Below, piece by piece: positions 20,331 through 29,102 of a stretch of 64,000 nt of DNA. The DNA comes from JACKBK01 sp963707275 (GTDB lineage Bacteria; Chloroflexota; Anaerolineae; JAAEKA01): the NCBI GenBank assembly GCA_963707275.1, contig CAVPPH010000003.1, positions 310,001-374,000 on the forward strand, read 5' to 3'. The notes beneath the pieces were generated by a model. That model worked only from the letters and a program-made list of their open reading frames with translations. It had not been told where the DNA came from and ran no database searches. Numbering within the stretch: position 1 is the stretch's first letter; each line of letters begins with the position of its first letter. The position numbers were made by a program, and so were the translations under genes.

Positions 20331-20699
20331 CTACCCCACCGCCAACGCCCACAGCCGCGGCCCAAAGATCGCCGCCGCGACGATCAGCGCCCCGATCACA
20401 GCGAACAACATCGCGCCCGCGGCGGCATCCTTGGCAATGCGCGCCAGCTCATGATAGTTGGGGGAGACAAGATCCACCACCGCCTCGATGGCGCTGTTGA
20501 CCGCCTCCAGCGCCAGGATGATGAACACCGTCAGGCCAAGGATCGCCCATTCCACCGGTTCGATACCCAGCCAGACGCCAGCCACCAGCACCACCGCCGC
20601 GGCAGCCAGCTCGATCCAGGTATTGCGTTGTGTACGAAGGGTGTAACCCATGCCGTGAACGGCACAGGTGAAGGAATGCCAGCGGCTTCTGCTCTTCAT
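20331..20699 (-). CDS. dgkA: DagK-family lipid kinase (diacylglycerol/undecaprenol kinase)
   Basis: 122-aa membrane protein with three hydrophobic helices. The family signature is present: EAVNSAIEAVVDLVSP, with the catalytic Glu, and an Asp in AKDAAAGA. In Gram-positive-type bacteria this family phosphorylates undecaprenol to recycle the lipid carrier; diacylglycerol is the alternative. It starts 7 bp after ybeY, the last gene of the yqeY-pgpH-ybeY-dgkA operon. Confidence 0.9.
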   Translation of the reverse strand: MKSRSRWHSFTCAVHGMGYTLRTQRNTWIELAAAAVVLVAGVWLGIEPVEWAILGLTVFIILALEAVNSAIEAVVDLVSPNYHELARIAKDAAAGAMLFAVIGALIVAAAIFGPRLWALAVG

Positions 20700-20706
20700 G
20701 CCGGGA

Positions 20707-21168
20707 TCAAAGGGATGCCAGAATCTCGTCCTGCCTGGCCCACATCACCGCTTCCTCTTCTGCGGTCGCGTGGTCGTAGCCCAGCAGGTGCAGTGTGCCA
20801 TGGATGGCCAGCAAATGCAGCTCGCGCGCCGTGGAATGGCCGGCGATGACGGCCTGGCGTGCGGCATAGGGCAGTGAAATTACAATGTCGCCCAGGAAGT
20901 CCAGTGCGTCGGGCGCGGTGACGAACTGGCCTGCCGCGCCTTCCGCTTCCTCCCGCGCCGAGAACGACAACACATCGGTCGGCCCGTCGATGCCGCGGTA
21001 CTCCAGGTTGAGTTGATGCAATAACTCGTCGCCGCCAACCATCAGCGAGACGCCGGCTGATGTGACGCCTTCCCGCTGCAGCGTCGCCTCAACCGCCGCC
21101 TGCAAGCCGTCAGCCACCACCTGATTCTCGAACTCGTCGTCGATCTGCACATCGATCTCAAGCGGCAT
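20707..21168 (-). CDS. ybeY: Endoribonuclease YbeY
   Basis: 153-aa metal-dependent RNase for rRNA maturation and ribosome quality control. The zinc site HGTLHLLGYDH (H-x3-H-x5-H) is intact near residue 118, with LNLEYRGIDGPTDVLSF upstream. ATG 21168 lies inside the end of pgpH (11-bp overlap), the usual arrangement, implying coupled translation. Confidence 0.95.
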   Translation of the reverse strand: MPLEIDVQIDDEFENQVVADGLQAAVEATLQREGVTSAGVSLMVGGDELLHQLNLEYRGIDGPTDVLSFSAREEAEGAAGQFVTAPDALDFLGDIVISLPYAARQAVIAGHSTARELHLLAIHGTLHLLGYDHATAEEEAVMWARQDEILASL

Positions 21169-23359
21169 GGGGTGTCTCCACAGGTGCTGACAGCGGCGGA
21201 TCGTCAGCAGGCGCCGGCAGGGGTGCGCGCTCGCCCGCCGCACTGGGCGCCGGGATCACCGGCGTCATGGCAGCTTCGGGGTAGACCACGCGCGGATGAT
21301 GCACCCCCTTCAGCGAGCGCACGAAAACCTGGCGCACGATCTCCAGGTCTTGCAGTGTCATGGGACTCTCCGACAGCTCGCCTTCGATCAGCTTCTGGTT
21401 GATGATCTTGCGCACAACCTCGTCGATCTCCTCGCGCGACTGGGGCCGGGTCGCGCGCACGGCGCTTTCGCAGCTATCAGCCAGCATCAGCAGCGCGGTT
21501 TCCTTGCTGCTTGGCTTGGGACCGGGATAGCGGAAATCCTTCTCATTCACTCCTTCCGGACCAGCGATCTTTTGCGCTTCGTGGTAGAAGTAACGCACCA
21601 GTCCGGTGCCCTGGTGTTCAGCGATGAAGTCACGGATGCGGTGCGGCAGCTTGTGTTTCTTTGCCAGTTCCATGCCATCTTTGATGTGCGAAATAATGAT
21701 CTGCGCGCTGGACCAGGGATCGAGCTGACTGTGTGGATCGACACCGTCGGCCCGGTTTTCGACAAAGAAATGTGGCCGCACGATCTTGCCGACATCGTGG
21801 TAATACGCGCCGACGCGAGTTAGAAACGGGTCGGCGCCGATGGCCTCAGCGGCCTGCTCCGCGAGGTTGCTCACCAGCAGCGAATGGTGATAGGTGCCCG
21901 GCGCCTTGGTCACAAGATCGCGCAGCAGCGGATGATTGGGACGCGACAACTCCATCAGCCTCAGCGGCGTGGCGATGTCGAAGATCGCGCCGAAGAAGTA
22001 GAAACCGATTAGCGTCAGACTGGCCGCCAGCGCGCCGTTCACCACCGCCGCCGAAAAGAGTTGGACGTAGCCCGTCAGATCCAAGGCGTTGAACGGCATC
22101 TCGAAAGAGGCCACGACCAGCACGTTGGCCAGCGCGATGGCAACACCGGCGCGCACGAACGCGCTGGTGCGCTCGCCGCGGCCCACCACCAGCGCGCCGA
22201 TCACCGATCCCACCATCGCGTAGGTCATTATCGGCAACGGATCGCCGGCCAGCGCGCCCAGCACCACCCCGAAGTAGATCGTCACCAGTAACATCCACGG
22301 CAGGCCCAACAGCGCAGCGATCAGCATAGTCAGCGCGCCGAGCGGGAAGAAATATTGCAGCACCGTGCTGTCGGGAACCATCAGCTTGGCCAGCAGCAGG
22401 AAGCCGACCATCAGCGCCAGCAACAGGCTTAGCCGCCGCGGGTTAACCAGTTCCTCAGATCCCGCGCGGAAAATGTACAGTCCAAAGATGGCCGCCAAAA
22501 CCAGCGAAATCAGAAACGCCGAGCCAAGCTTCCACCAGTCCAGACCCGGCTGATAGAGATCAAGCTTGTCCAGCGCTTCGATGTGGCGCGCCGTCAACAC
22601 ATCGCCGGCGCGGACAATAATCTCGCCGGCGGCATACTGTTCGGTCTGCGGTGCGACCGCGTTGCGGGCCTCATCGCGCGCCGCCTGCGTCCGCTCGACG
22701 TTTGGCAGCATGTTGGGCTTCAGCAGCGCACGCACCAGCGCAATCGTCACCGCGGCTTCGGTATCATCGCGCAGGTCAATGTAGCTGGGCACGCGCCGGC
22801 GGGCGGCCACCAGGGTGGTGTCGCGGATCTCACCCAGCAAGATAACGTTCAGCGCACTGGGTGCCTCCGTCTTCACTCGTCCCCAGGCTTCGTCGTCCAG
22901 CGAAAGAATGGCAGCGATGTCAGCAACTTCCAACTGAAGGTCTGGCAACTCCTGGATGGCCGCGATTTTTTGCTCGGCTGCCAAAGCGGCGTCAGCGCGC
23001 AGCCCGTCGATCAAGGTGAAGATATCACGCGCCCGGTCGACCTGCTCGCTGCGCACCCGCCGTACCGGTTCGTAGACATCGGCGACACGCCGTTCGGCCG
23101 CCAGGCGCGCCTCCTCAGTCAGCGTCTCACTGATGTACTCGATGGACACAGGCGCGCGAATGTCCGCCGGACTGACCTCACCGACGGCCAGGGCGTAGCG
23201 GCCGGAGGTCGGCCACTGGACAGCCAGCACCAGGGTCGTAAGCAAGACAAGCACGGCCCCGTACGCCAGCGCCTTGAAACGCGTTGACAAAGACACGTGG
23301 CGCGGCTCAACTCCCCCGGAAGAGGAGAGCGGACCGGCTGATTTTGATGAGGATGTCAT
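21158..23359 (-). CDS. pgpH: PgpH-type 7TM-HD phosphodiesterase
   Basis: 733-aa membrane protein. An N-terminal helix (about 30-48) is followed by an extracellular domain of about 230 aa, about seven transmembrane helices (about 280-460) and a cytoplasmic HD domain (HHSLLVSNLAEQA, then GAYYHDVGKI, HPHF-type residues in IVRPHFF). This architecture hydrolyses cyclic di-AMP in Firmicutes; in Chloroflexota the same substrate is likely but inferred. The C-terminal tail is rich in Pro and Ala. It is in an operon with yqeY upstream and ybeY overlapping downstream. Confidence 0.93.
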   Translation of the reverse strand: MTSSSKSAGPLSSSGGVEPRHVSLSTRFKALAYGAVLVLLTTLVLAVQWPTSGRYALAVGEVSPADIRAPVSIEYISETLTEEARLAAERRVADVYEPVRRVRSEQVDRARDIFTLIDGLRADAALAAEQKIAAIQELPDLQLEVADIAAILSLDDEAWGRVKTEAPSALNVILLGEIRDTTLVAARRRVPSYIDLRDDTEAAVTIALVRALLKPNMLPNVERTQAARDEARNAVAPQTEQYAAGEIIVRAGDVLTARHIEALDKLDLYQPGLDWWKLGSAFLISLVLAAIFGLYIFRAGSEELVNPRRLSLLLALMVGFLLLAKLMVPDSTVLQYFFPLGALTMLIAALLGLPWMLLVTIYFGVVLGALAGDPLPIMTYAMVGSVIGALVVGRGERTSAFVRAGVAIALANVLVVASFEMPFNALDLTGYVQLFSAAVVNGALAASLTLIGFYFFGAIFDIATPLRLMELSRPNHPLLRDLVTKAPGTYHHSLLVSNLAEQAAEAIGADPFLTRVGAYYHDVGKIVRPHFFVENRADGVDPHSQLDPWSSAQIIISHIKDGMELAKKHKLPHRIRDFIAEHQGTGLVRYFYHEAQKIAGPEGVNEKDFRYPGPKPSSKETALLMLADSCESAVRATRPQSREEIDEVVRKIINQKLIEGELSESPMTLQDLEIVRQVFVRSLKGVHHPRVVYPEAAMTPVIPAPSAAGERAPLPAPADDPPLSAPVETPHAA

Positions 23360-23374
23360 AGGGAGAGAGTGCCG

Positions 23375-23842
23375 TCAGGCCGCAGCCAGCAGCTCGCGGG
23401 CGACCTCGTTGACCAGCTTGCCATCGGCCTTGCCCTGAAGCTGCGCCATGCTGCCGCGCATGACGATGCCCAGGTCCTTGGATCCCTGCGCACCGGTCTC
23501 GTCGATGACTGCTTGCACGACAACAGTGATCTCCTCTCGGCCGAGCTGTTGCGGCAGGTATTCCTCGAGGATGGCCAGTTGCGATTCCTCGTTGGGTATG
23601 AGATCGTCCCGACCGGCGCGGCTGAATTCGCTGATCGATTCGCGGCGCTGCTTGGCCTGATGGGTGATGACCTGGAGGACCTCGTCGTCGGTCAGGGTCG
23701 CGTCAAGTCCGGCGCTGCTGCGCTTTTCAACCACCGCGTTTTGTATCGCTGTCTTTACCGAACGCAAAGCCAGCTTGCGCGGCTCGTCGCGCGCCAGCAT
23801 GGCAGCTTTGAGGTCGGCGTCAATCTGTTGTTGCAGGCTCAT
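23375..23842 (-). CDS. yqeY: GatB/YqeY domain protein
   Basis: 155-aa cytosolic protein matching the YqeY family from MSLQQQIDADLKAAMLARD to the C-terminal MAQLQGKADGKLVNEVAREL. The domain is related to the tRNA-binding tail of GatB, and stand-alone copies are of uncertain role in tRNA handling. ATG 23842 is preceded by GTGGAG. It is first in the pgpH operon. Confidence 0.9.
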   Translation of the reverse strand: MSLQQQIDADLKAAMLARDEPRKLALRSVKTAIQNAVVEKRSSAGLDATLTDDEVLQVITHQAKQRRESISEFSRAGRDDLIPNEESQLAILEEYLPQQLGREEITVVVQAVIDETGAQGSKDLGIVMRGSMAQLQGKADGKLVNEVARELLAAA

Positions 23843-23879
23843 ACTCGACTCCACAGGGGCTAATAATTCCGGCGGGTGG

Positions 23880-23908
23880 ATTATAGCACGGCTTGCCCGC
23901 GAATCCAA
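23880..23908 (-). promoter_or_regulatory. Promoter of the yqeY-pgpH-ybeY-dgkA operon
   Basis: TTGGAT (23903-23908) and TATAAT (23880-23885) on the minus strand, with a 17-bp spacer, lie 38 bp before the ATG. Confidence 0.6.
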
Positions 23909-24028
23909 GGGTTTTCCAATGGCCGGGACTTCAGCAATAACCGCATGAATGCATTTGAAAGAGGTTGATCGAGACGACCTTCGCTCAACGCACTCAGACA
24001 CGCCCTTTTCAATACGGCTTGCTTCAGC

Positions 24029-24034
24029 TATAAT
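24029..24034 (+). promoter_or_regulatory. -10 element of a likely leaderless ogt promoter
   Basis: A perfect TATAAT is followed by CAGGCC and then the ATG, a spacing of 6 nt. There is no Shine-Dalgarno sequence. A weak TTTTCA lies 17 bp upstream. Confidence 0.55.
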
Positions 24035-24040
24035 CAGGCC

Positions 24041-24559
24041 ATGAACAAACAGACACGCACCACCGTCGAAACCAGCTTCGGATGGATCGCTCTGGCTGGC
24101 AACGCGGCCGGACTGACCGCGGTGACGCTGCCCCAGCCCACTGAGGCGGACGCGCTGGTGCTGCTGCAGTCGCTGGCCGGCGAGACCGAAACGGATACGG
24201 AAGACCGGATGCAAACGACCGCCGACAGGCTGCGCCGCTACTACGCCGGCGAAGAGGTAACGTTCGATGAGAGGCTGGACATGAGTCGCGGCAGCGAGTT
24301 TCAGCAGCAGGTCTGGCAGGCGACACGCCAGGTGCCGCGCGGTGTTATGACGACCTACGGCGCGTTGGCCGCAGCGGTGGGCGCGGGACCAGCTTCGGCA
24401 CGCGCGGTGGGGCGCTGCATGGCCACCAACCCGTGGCCACCCATCGTGCCCTGCCACCGGGTGCTGGGCAAGGACGGCAGCCTGACCGGCTTCGGCGGCG
24501 GCATCGAGACCAAGCGGCGGATGCTGGAAATGGAAGGCGCGCTCTTGCCGTTGGGCTGA
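24041..24559 (+). CDS. ogt: Methylated-DNA-protein cysteine methyltransferase
   Basis: 172-aa suicide DNA-repair protein that removes the methyl group from O6-methylguanine onto its own Cys. The active site is IVPCHRVLG near residue 139, preceded by the helix-turn-helix with arginine finger (ASARAVGRCMATNP) and VPRGVMTTYGALA. Length and domain order fit Ogt/MGMT without an Ada activator domain. Transcription probably starts at the ATG. Confidence 0.95.
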   Translation: MNKQTRTTVETSFGWIALAGNAAGLTAVTLPQPTEADALVLLQSLAGETETDTEDRMQTTADRLRRYYAGEEVTFDERLDMSRGSEFQQQVWQATRQVPRGVMTTYGALAAAVGAGPASARAVGRCMATNPWPPIVPCHRVLGKDGSLTGFGGGIETKRRMLEMEGALLPLG

Positions 24560-24561
24560 AC

Positions 24562-24590
24562 TTGACCGGCCATTGCACCCATGGTATAGT
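24562..24590 (+). promoter_or_regulatory. Promoter upstream of the glycosyltransferase cluster
   Basis: TTGACC (24562-24567) and TATAGT (24585-24590) have a 17-bp spacer. The first RNA structure after it is a terminator-like hairpin at 24613-24664. Confidence 0.55.
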
Positions 24591-24612
24591 GCTGACAGTG
24601 TCAGGCGCCGTT

Positions 24613-24664
24613 GCCTCCATGCAAGCCACGCGAATGCGGGCCAGCAATGGAGGCTCTTTTTTTG
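24613..24664 (+). terminator. Terminator-like hairpin just after a promoter: attenuator or small RNA end
   Basis: GCCTCCAT (24613-24620) pairs with ATGGAGGC (24647-24654), followed at once by TCTTTTTTTT. Transcripts from the promoter at 24562-24590 would be about 65-70 nt long if they end here. It precedes the first glycosyltransferase gene by 28 bp. Confidence 0.6.
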
Positions 24665-24692
24665 GGCGCAAGTCCAAGGAATTCCCACACCT

Positions 24693-25816
24693 ATGCGCAT
24701 CGGGATCGACGCCCGCATCGCCCACTACACGGGCGGCGGCATCAGCCAGTACACCATCCACCTTGCCAAGGCGCTGGCGCAACTGAGCCAGGATGACGAA
24801 TTCGTGCTGCTGCAAAGCCGCAAGGACCGCCGTCACCTGATGCACGGCCCGCACGTCCGCCGCGTCAGCATCTGGACACCCAGCCACAACCGCTTTGAGC
24901 AGGAGTTGCTGCAGGTGGAAATACCCGCTGCGCCGTCTGGGCCTCGATCTGTTGCACAGCACCGATTTCATTCCCCCGCTGCGCCTCAACACTTTCAAGT
25001 CGATCATTACCGTCCACGACCTGGCCTTCCTGCGCTGGCCGCATTTTTTGACCGAGGACAGCGCGCGCTATTACGGCCAGGTCGATCAGGCGGTCGAGCG
25101 CGCCGACCACATCATCGCCGTGTCGCAGAGCACGCGCGACGACCTGATCGGCATGATCGGCGCGCCGCCAGAGAAAATCACCGTGGTCTACGAGGCGGCA
25201 GATCCTGTCTACCGCCCCATTCCCAGGGAAGAAGCGCTGGCGTCGTACAAGGACAAGCACCTGCTGCCAGAGGAGTTCATCCTCTTCGTCAGCACCATCG
25301 AGCCGCGGAAGAACATCACCACGCTGCTGCGCGCCTACGCCATCCTGCGCGACCGCTACCGCGTCACGACCGGGCTGGTGCTGGCCGGCGGCGTCGGCTG
25401 GCAGAGCGAGCAGATCTTCGAAGAGGTGGAGCAACTGGGGTTGAGCCGAACACGTGACCTTCCTGGGGCGCGTCAACAACGGCGACCTGCTGTATCTCTA
25501 CAACCTGGCGCGCTGTCTGGCGCATCCCGCCCTCTACGAGGGGTTTGGACTGACGCCGCTGGAAGCCATGGCCAGCGGCACGCCGGTGGTGGTTTCCAAC
25601 GTCTCCAGCATGCCGGAGGTGGTGGGCGACGCCGGACTGCTGGTCGATCCTAACGATGCTGAAGAGCTGGCGGTCGCGCTGCAGCGGTTGCTGACAGACG
25701 AAGTCCTGCACGCGGCCCTGCGCGAGAAAGGGCTGGCGCGCGCGTCGGTCTTCTCCTGGCAACGGGCCGCACAGGAAACCATGGCCATCTACCAGCGTGC
25801 GCTGGGCGCAAACTGA
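24693..25816 (+). CDS. Glycosyltransferase family 4 (GT-B), two frameshifts
   Basis: About 375 aa. It is a retaining GT-B sugar transferase for a surface polysaccharide or glycolipid, sugar unknown. The N-terminal domain starts MRIGIDARIAHYTGGGISQY; the nucleotide-sugar domain has STIEPRKNITTLLRAY and ALYEGFGLTPLEAMASGTPV (E-x7-E motif). Frame breaks lie near 24920 (between FEQELLQ and YPLRRLGLDLLHS) and near 25452 (before VTFLGRVNNGDLLYLYN). All three segments align in order, so it is one gene. It is followed after 14 bp by another glycosyltransferase. Confidence 0.85.
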
Positions 25817-25830
25817 GCACCGGTTCAGCC

Positions 25831-27122
25831 ATGCCGCGCCGCATGCTCTTTCTCGCCCCGCAGGTGCCCTATCCCCCGCACCAGGGCACCACGATTCGCA
25901 ACTACAACCTGATCGTCAACCTGGCCGACGACTACGAAGTCCACCTGCTCTGCTTTCAGCAGGCCGGCGATGACCCGGTGGGCAACACACCGCTGCCTAA
26001 GCTGCTGCCGGTGGTCGACTCGTCGCCCGCACCCAGCCGGTCCACAAAACAGCGCGCGGTCACGACGCTGACATCCCCGCTGCCTGACATGGCGCTGCGG
26101 CTGGCCTCCGACACCTTCGAGACCCGTCTGGGCGCGCTGCTGGAGAAGTACCGCTACGACATCGTCCAGATCGAGGGGATCGAGATGGCGCCCTACGGCC
26201 TGTGGCTGGCGAACCATCCGTTGTGGCGCTCGGCGCGCGTCAAGGAGAACCTGCCTGGGATTCCCATCGGCCGGCCGGCGCTGGTCTTCGACGATCACAA
26301 TGCCGAGTATGTCCTGCAACAGCGCGCCTGGGAGACCGACGTCCGCCGCCCGGCCCGCTGGCACGCGGCCGCCTATTCCGCCATTCAGGTCAACAAGCTG
26401 CGGCGCTACGAGCGGCAGATCTGCCAGCAGGCCGACCGGGTGATCGCCGTCTCCGAGGCTGACCGGGACGCGCTGCTGTGCGCTGGATCCGTCGCTGGAC
26501 ATCACCGTCGTGCCCAACGGGGTCGATCTCGACTACTACGCGGCCTACAGCCGGGAACGCGATTCGCAGGCGCCAGACTACGGTCCCAAGGCGCTGGTCT
26601 TTACCGGCAAGATGGATTTTCGCCCCAACATCGACGCTGTGATCTGGTTCGCCGACGAAGTCCTGCCGCTGATCCAGCGCGAGGAGCCGGACGCCCGCTT
26701 TGTGATCGTCGGCAAGGAACCGCACCCACGCGTGCAGGCGCTGGCCGGCCGGTCGGGGATCACCGTCACCGGTTGGGTGCCCGACATCCGCGCCCACATC
26801 GCGGCGGCGGCAGTCTACGTTGTGCCGCTGCGCATCGGCGGCGGCACGCGTCTCAAGGTGCTGGAGGCGATGGCGATGCGCAGCGCGATGGTTTCGACCC
26901 GGCTGGGCTGCGAGGGCTTCCCGCTCAACGGCCAGGAGATCGTCGCGTTTGCCGACGATGCCGACAGCGTTTGCGGCGGCCACCGTAGCGCTGCTGCGCG
27001 ATCCGGCGCGGCGAGCCAGCCAGGGCGAGGCCGGCCGGCGTTTCGTGGAAGCCAACTACGGCTGGCAGGCCATCGTGCCCCGGCTGCGTGCGGTATACAA
27101 CACGCTGAGCAGCAACGACTGA
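25831..27122 (+). CDS. Glycosyltransferase family 4-like protein, two frameshifts
   Basis: About 430 aa. The N-terminal half (MPRRMLFLAPQVPYPPHQGT, then FDDHNAEYVLQQRAWE) and C-terminal half (FTGKMDFRPNIDAVIWFADE, PLRIGGGTRLKVLEAMAM) match sugar transferases with a Wzy/exopolysaccharide-type context. Frame breaks are near 26485, within ALLCA.GSVAG, and near 26968. The likely product is a polysaccharide-modifying enzyme. The end at 27122 is immediately followed by a hairpin-forming CTACTC repeat. Confidence 0.82.
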
Positions 27123-27205
27123 TCTCCTACTCCTACTCCTACTCGTCACTCGTACTCATTCCGGAAGGTTCGAGTACGAGGACGAGTAGGAGTACGAGCC
27201 AGAGA
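27123..27205. repeat. Low-complexity inverted repeat (CTACTC / GAGTAG)
   Basis: A run built from CTACTC and CGTACTC words (27126-27159) is followed by its approximate complement GAGTACGAGGACGAGTAGGAG (27172-27196) around a short centre. It separates two glycosyltransferase genes. Confidence 0.75.
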
Positions 27206-27217
27206 TTTCGTTCCGAT

Positions 27218-28475
27218 ATGACCTCAACCTTCTCATCCGAACAGCGAGCCGCGCTGGCTGAGAAGCACCGCCAGGAGCTGGCGCGTCGGCCGGCGGCACG
27301 CGGCGCGAGCAGGTGCGACTTACACTGCTGCGGATGGCAGGACGACGCTACCGTCCGTCAACACCGCTCTCCCAACACGCCGCCGCAGCGCATTCTGCTC
27401 ATCCGTCCCGACCACCTGGGCGACCTGCTGTTCACCACGCCGGCGCTGCGCTTCGTGCGCGAACGTTTTCCCGACGCACACATCGCCGCGCTGGTTGGGC
27501 CGTGGGGCGTCTCCCGTCCTGCCAGGCAATCCCGACATCGACGAGTTGCTGACCTGTCCCTTCCCCGGCTTCACCCGACAGCCGAAGGGCAATCCGCTCG
27601 CGCCCTACCAACTCCTGCGCAGCGAGGCGCGCCGGCTGGCTGCCATGCAGTTCGACCAGGCGCTGATTCTGCGTTTCGACCATTGGTGGGGCGCATGGCT
27701 CGCGGCCGAGGCTGGCATCCCGCGGCGCATTGGCTACGACATTGCGTCCACGCGGCCGTTTCTGACGACCGCTGTCCCTTACGTCGCCGGCCGGCACGAG
27801 GTCGTGCAAAATCTGGCGTTGGTGGGGGATGGGGCCTGGGGGCTAGGGACTGGGGACTGGGGATTGGGGCGGATGCGGTTCGAGGTGAAGGCGGAAAATG
27901 AGCGGGCGGCAGGTGAGTTGCTGCGCGGGCTGGGCGGCAACCGGCCACTGGTAGCGATCCATCCTGGCAGTGGGGCAGCGGTGAAGCGCTGGCGGGCGGA
28001 GGACTGGGTCGAGCTGGCGCGTTGGCTGATTGATGAACACAGCGCGCAGATTGTATTTACCGGTTCGGTGGGCGAGGCGGAGTTGATCGACCCGGTGCTG
28101 GCGGCGCTCGGCGCGGATGGACAGATTGCCCCGTCCGTGCGCTCGTTGGCGGGGCGCACCGACCTGGGCACGTTGGCGGCGGTATATCGCCGCTGCGCGC
28201 TGGTGATCGGTCCTGACAGCGGGCCACTGCATCTGGCCGTAGCCGCGGGGACGCCGACCGTCCACCTCTACGGCCCGGTGGATCAGCGCACCTTCGGCCC
28301 TTGGGGCGATCCGGCGCGGCACGTGGTCGTCACGTCAGACTGGCCGTGCATCGCCTGCAACCGGCTGGACTGGCCGGACGCGGCGCTGGCGGAACACGGC
28401 TGCGTGCGAGATATCGCGGCAGAAGCTGTGATCGTGGCAGCGACGAAGTTGCTAAGGTCCGCGCAAGTGCCTTGA
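27218..28475 (+). CDS. Glycosyltransferase family 9 (heptosyltransferase-like), at least three frame breaks
   Basis: About 415 aa. Landmarks of GT9/ADP-heptose transferases are ILLIRPDHLGDLLFTTPALR at the N-terminus, then LVAIHPGSGAAVKRW, TDLGTLAAVYRRCALVIGPD, SGPLHLAVAAGTPTVHLYGP and the late CIACNRLDWPDAA. Two compensating indels fall between about 27305 and 27380 and another near 27518. Inside the frame at about 27826-27877 is a G-rich repeat (GGGGACTGGGGACT type) encoding WGLGTGDWGLG, absent from the family. No heptose lipopolysaccharide is expected in Chloroflexota, so the substrate is unknown. Confidence 0.8.
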
Positions 28476-28500
28476 CTCGCCAGCATTGCTGTGGCATAAT
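28472..28500 (+). promoter_or_regulatory. Promoter of the Trp T-box leader
   Basis: TTGACT (28472-28477) and CATAAT (28495-28500) with an exact 17-bp spacer overlap the end of the glycosyltransferase gene. Confidence 0.65.
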
Positions 28501-28649
28501 CGCCGCCACAACCGAAGACACACAAAGACTGCGAACCGGAAGAGTGTCTGTCGAAGCGGGTTGCAGAGAGCCGGCGGCTGCTGAAAAGCCGGCATCAGCG
28601 CTGACAGAACCGTGCCCAGCGCACGGGAAAACGTGGACCGGGGAGTCGA

Positions 28650-28770
28650 GCAGTGAACAATGGTTAATTGGTGAATGGTGAATTGGAAAATGGCTAACGC
28701 CAGAGCGCCGTCCGTTCCGGCAATTAGCAACTCACCCATTCACTAATTCACAATTCTCCATTAACTAGCT
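28650..28770. repeat. Inverted low-complexity repeat inside the T-box leader (TTAATTGGTGAATGG type)
   Basis: AGTGAACAATGGTTAATTGG and following TGAATGGTGAATTGG words are mirrored by CCATTCACTAATTCACAATT and CTCCATTAACTAG about 50 nt later, forming an imperfect long hairpin. Confidence 0.75.
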
Positions 28771-28814
28771 TCCTCCGGAGACGCCACCGTTATCAGGGCG
28801 CTGGAGATCGTTTC

Positions 28815-28905
28815 CGGTCGTTAGTTATCAGTTGACAGTAATCAGTGATCAGTTTTGAAACTGATTACTGATCACAGATCACTAAAAACTGACCACCGAA
28901 ACCGT
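28815..28905. repeat. Second inverted repeat inside the T-box leader (AGTAATCAGTGATCAG type)
   Basis: CAGTAATCAGTGATCAGTTTT is followed directly by GAAACTGATTACTGATCAC, a nearly perfect palindrome. It is enclosed by CGGAGACG (28776-28783) and CGTCTCCG (28903-28910). Confidence 0.75.
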
Positions 28906-28992
28906 CTCCGCAGAGTGAGGCTGGCATGACGTTCCCTGCGCCGCATCGCAGGGTTTTGTTTTCCCAGCCTAACCAGGGTGGCACCGCGAGCA

Positions 28993-29049
28993 CGCCTCTC
29001 GTCCCTGCAAGCGCACGAATTGCGCGCGGGACGATGAGGCGTTTTGTTT
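28993..29049 (+). terminator. T-box intrinsic terminator
   Basis: CGCCTCTCGTCCC (28993-29005) pairs with GGGACGATGAGGCG (29028-29041), followed by TTTTGTTT. Its 5' part follows the T-box sequence, as expected for antiterminator competition. Confidence 0.9.
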
Positions 29050-29052
29050 GTG

Positions 29053-29087
29053 CGGTAGTTCGATAGTGCGGTAGTGCATTAGTCCGG
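29053..29087 (+). repeat. Left arm of repeat flanking the S23-type gene
   Basis: GCGGTAGTTCGATAGTGCGGTAGTGC-like words, complementary to the CACTACCGCACTATC words at 29513-29622 on the other side of the gene. Confidence 0.75.
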
Positions 29088-29102
29088 AAAAGAGCGAGGA
29101 TT

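Larger units (their letters stand above)
28507..29050 (+). promoter_or_regulatory. T-box riboswitch, tryptophan-specific, controlling trpE
   Basis: Leader RNA that senses uncharged tRNA. It shows the stem I k-turn (GGAAGAGTG near 28539), the distal AGAGAGCCGG block (about 28566-28600), a specifier TGG at 28634-28636 within GAAAACGTGGACC, a stem III (CCCTGCG / CGCAGGG, 28934-28953) and the T-box AGGGTGGCACCGCG at 28975-28988. The bulge TGGC predicts a G discriminator base, which matches bacterial tRNA-Trp. A terminator follows. The region between stem I and stem III is about 280 nt, unusually long, because two palindromic repeats are inserted. trpE lies downstream after an S23-type gene. Confidence 0.9.

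Noticed and set aside
23375..24718. A 447-aa ORF spanning yqeY and the ogt gene on the other strand
   Set aside because: Only the last 155 residues are YqeY; the rest is antisense to ogt and has no family character.
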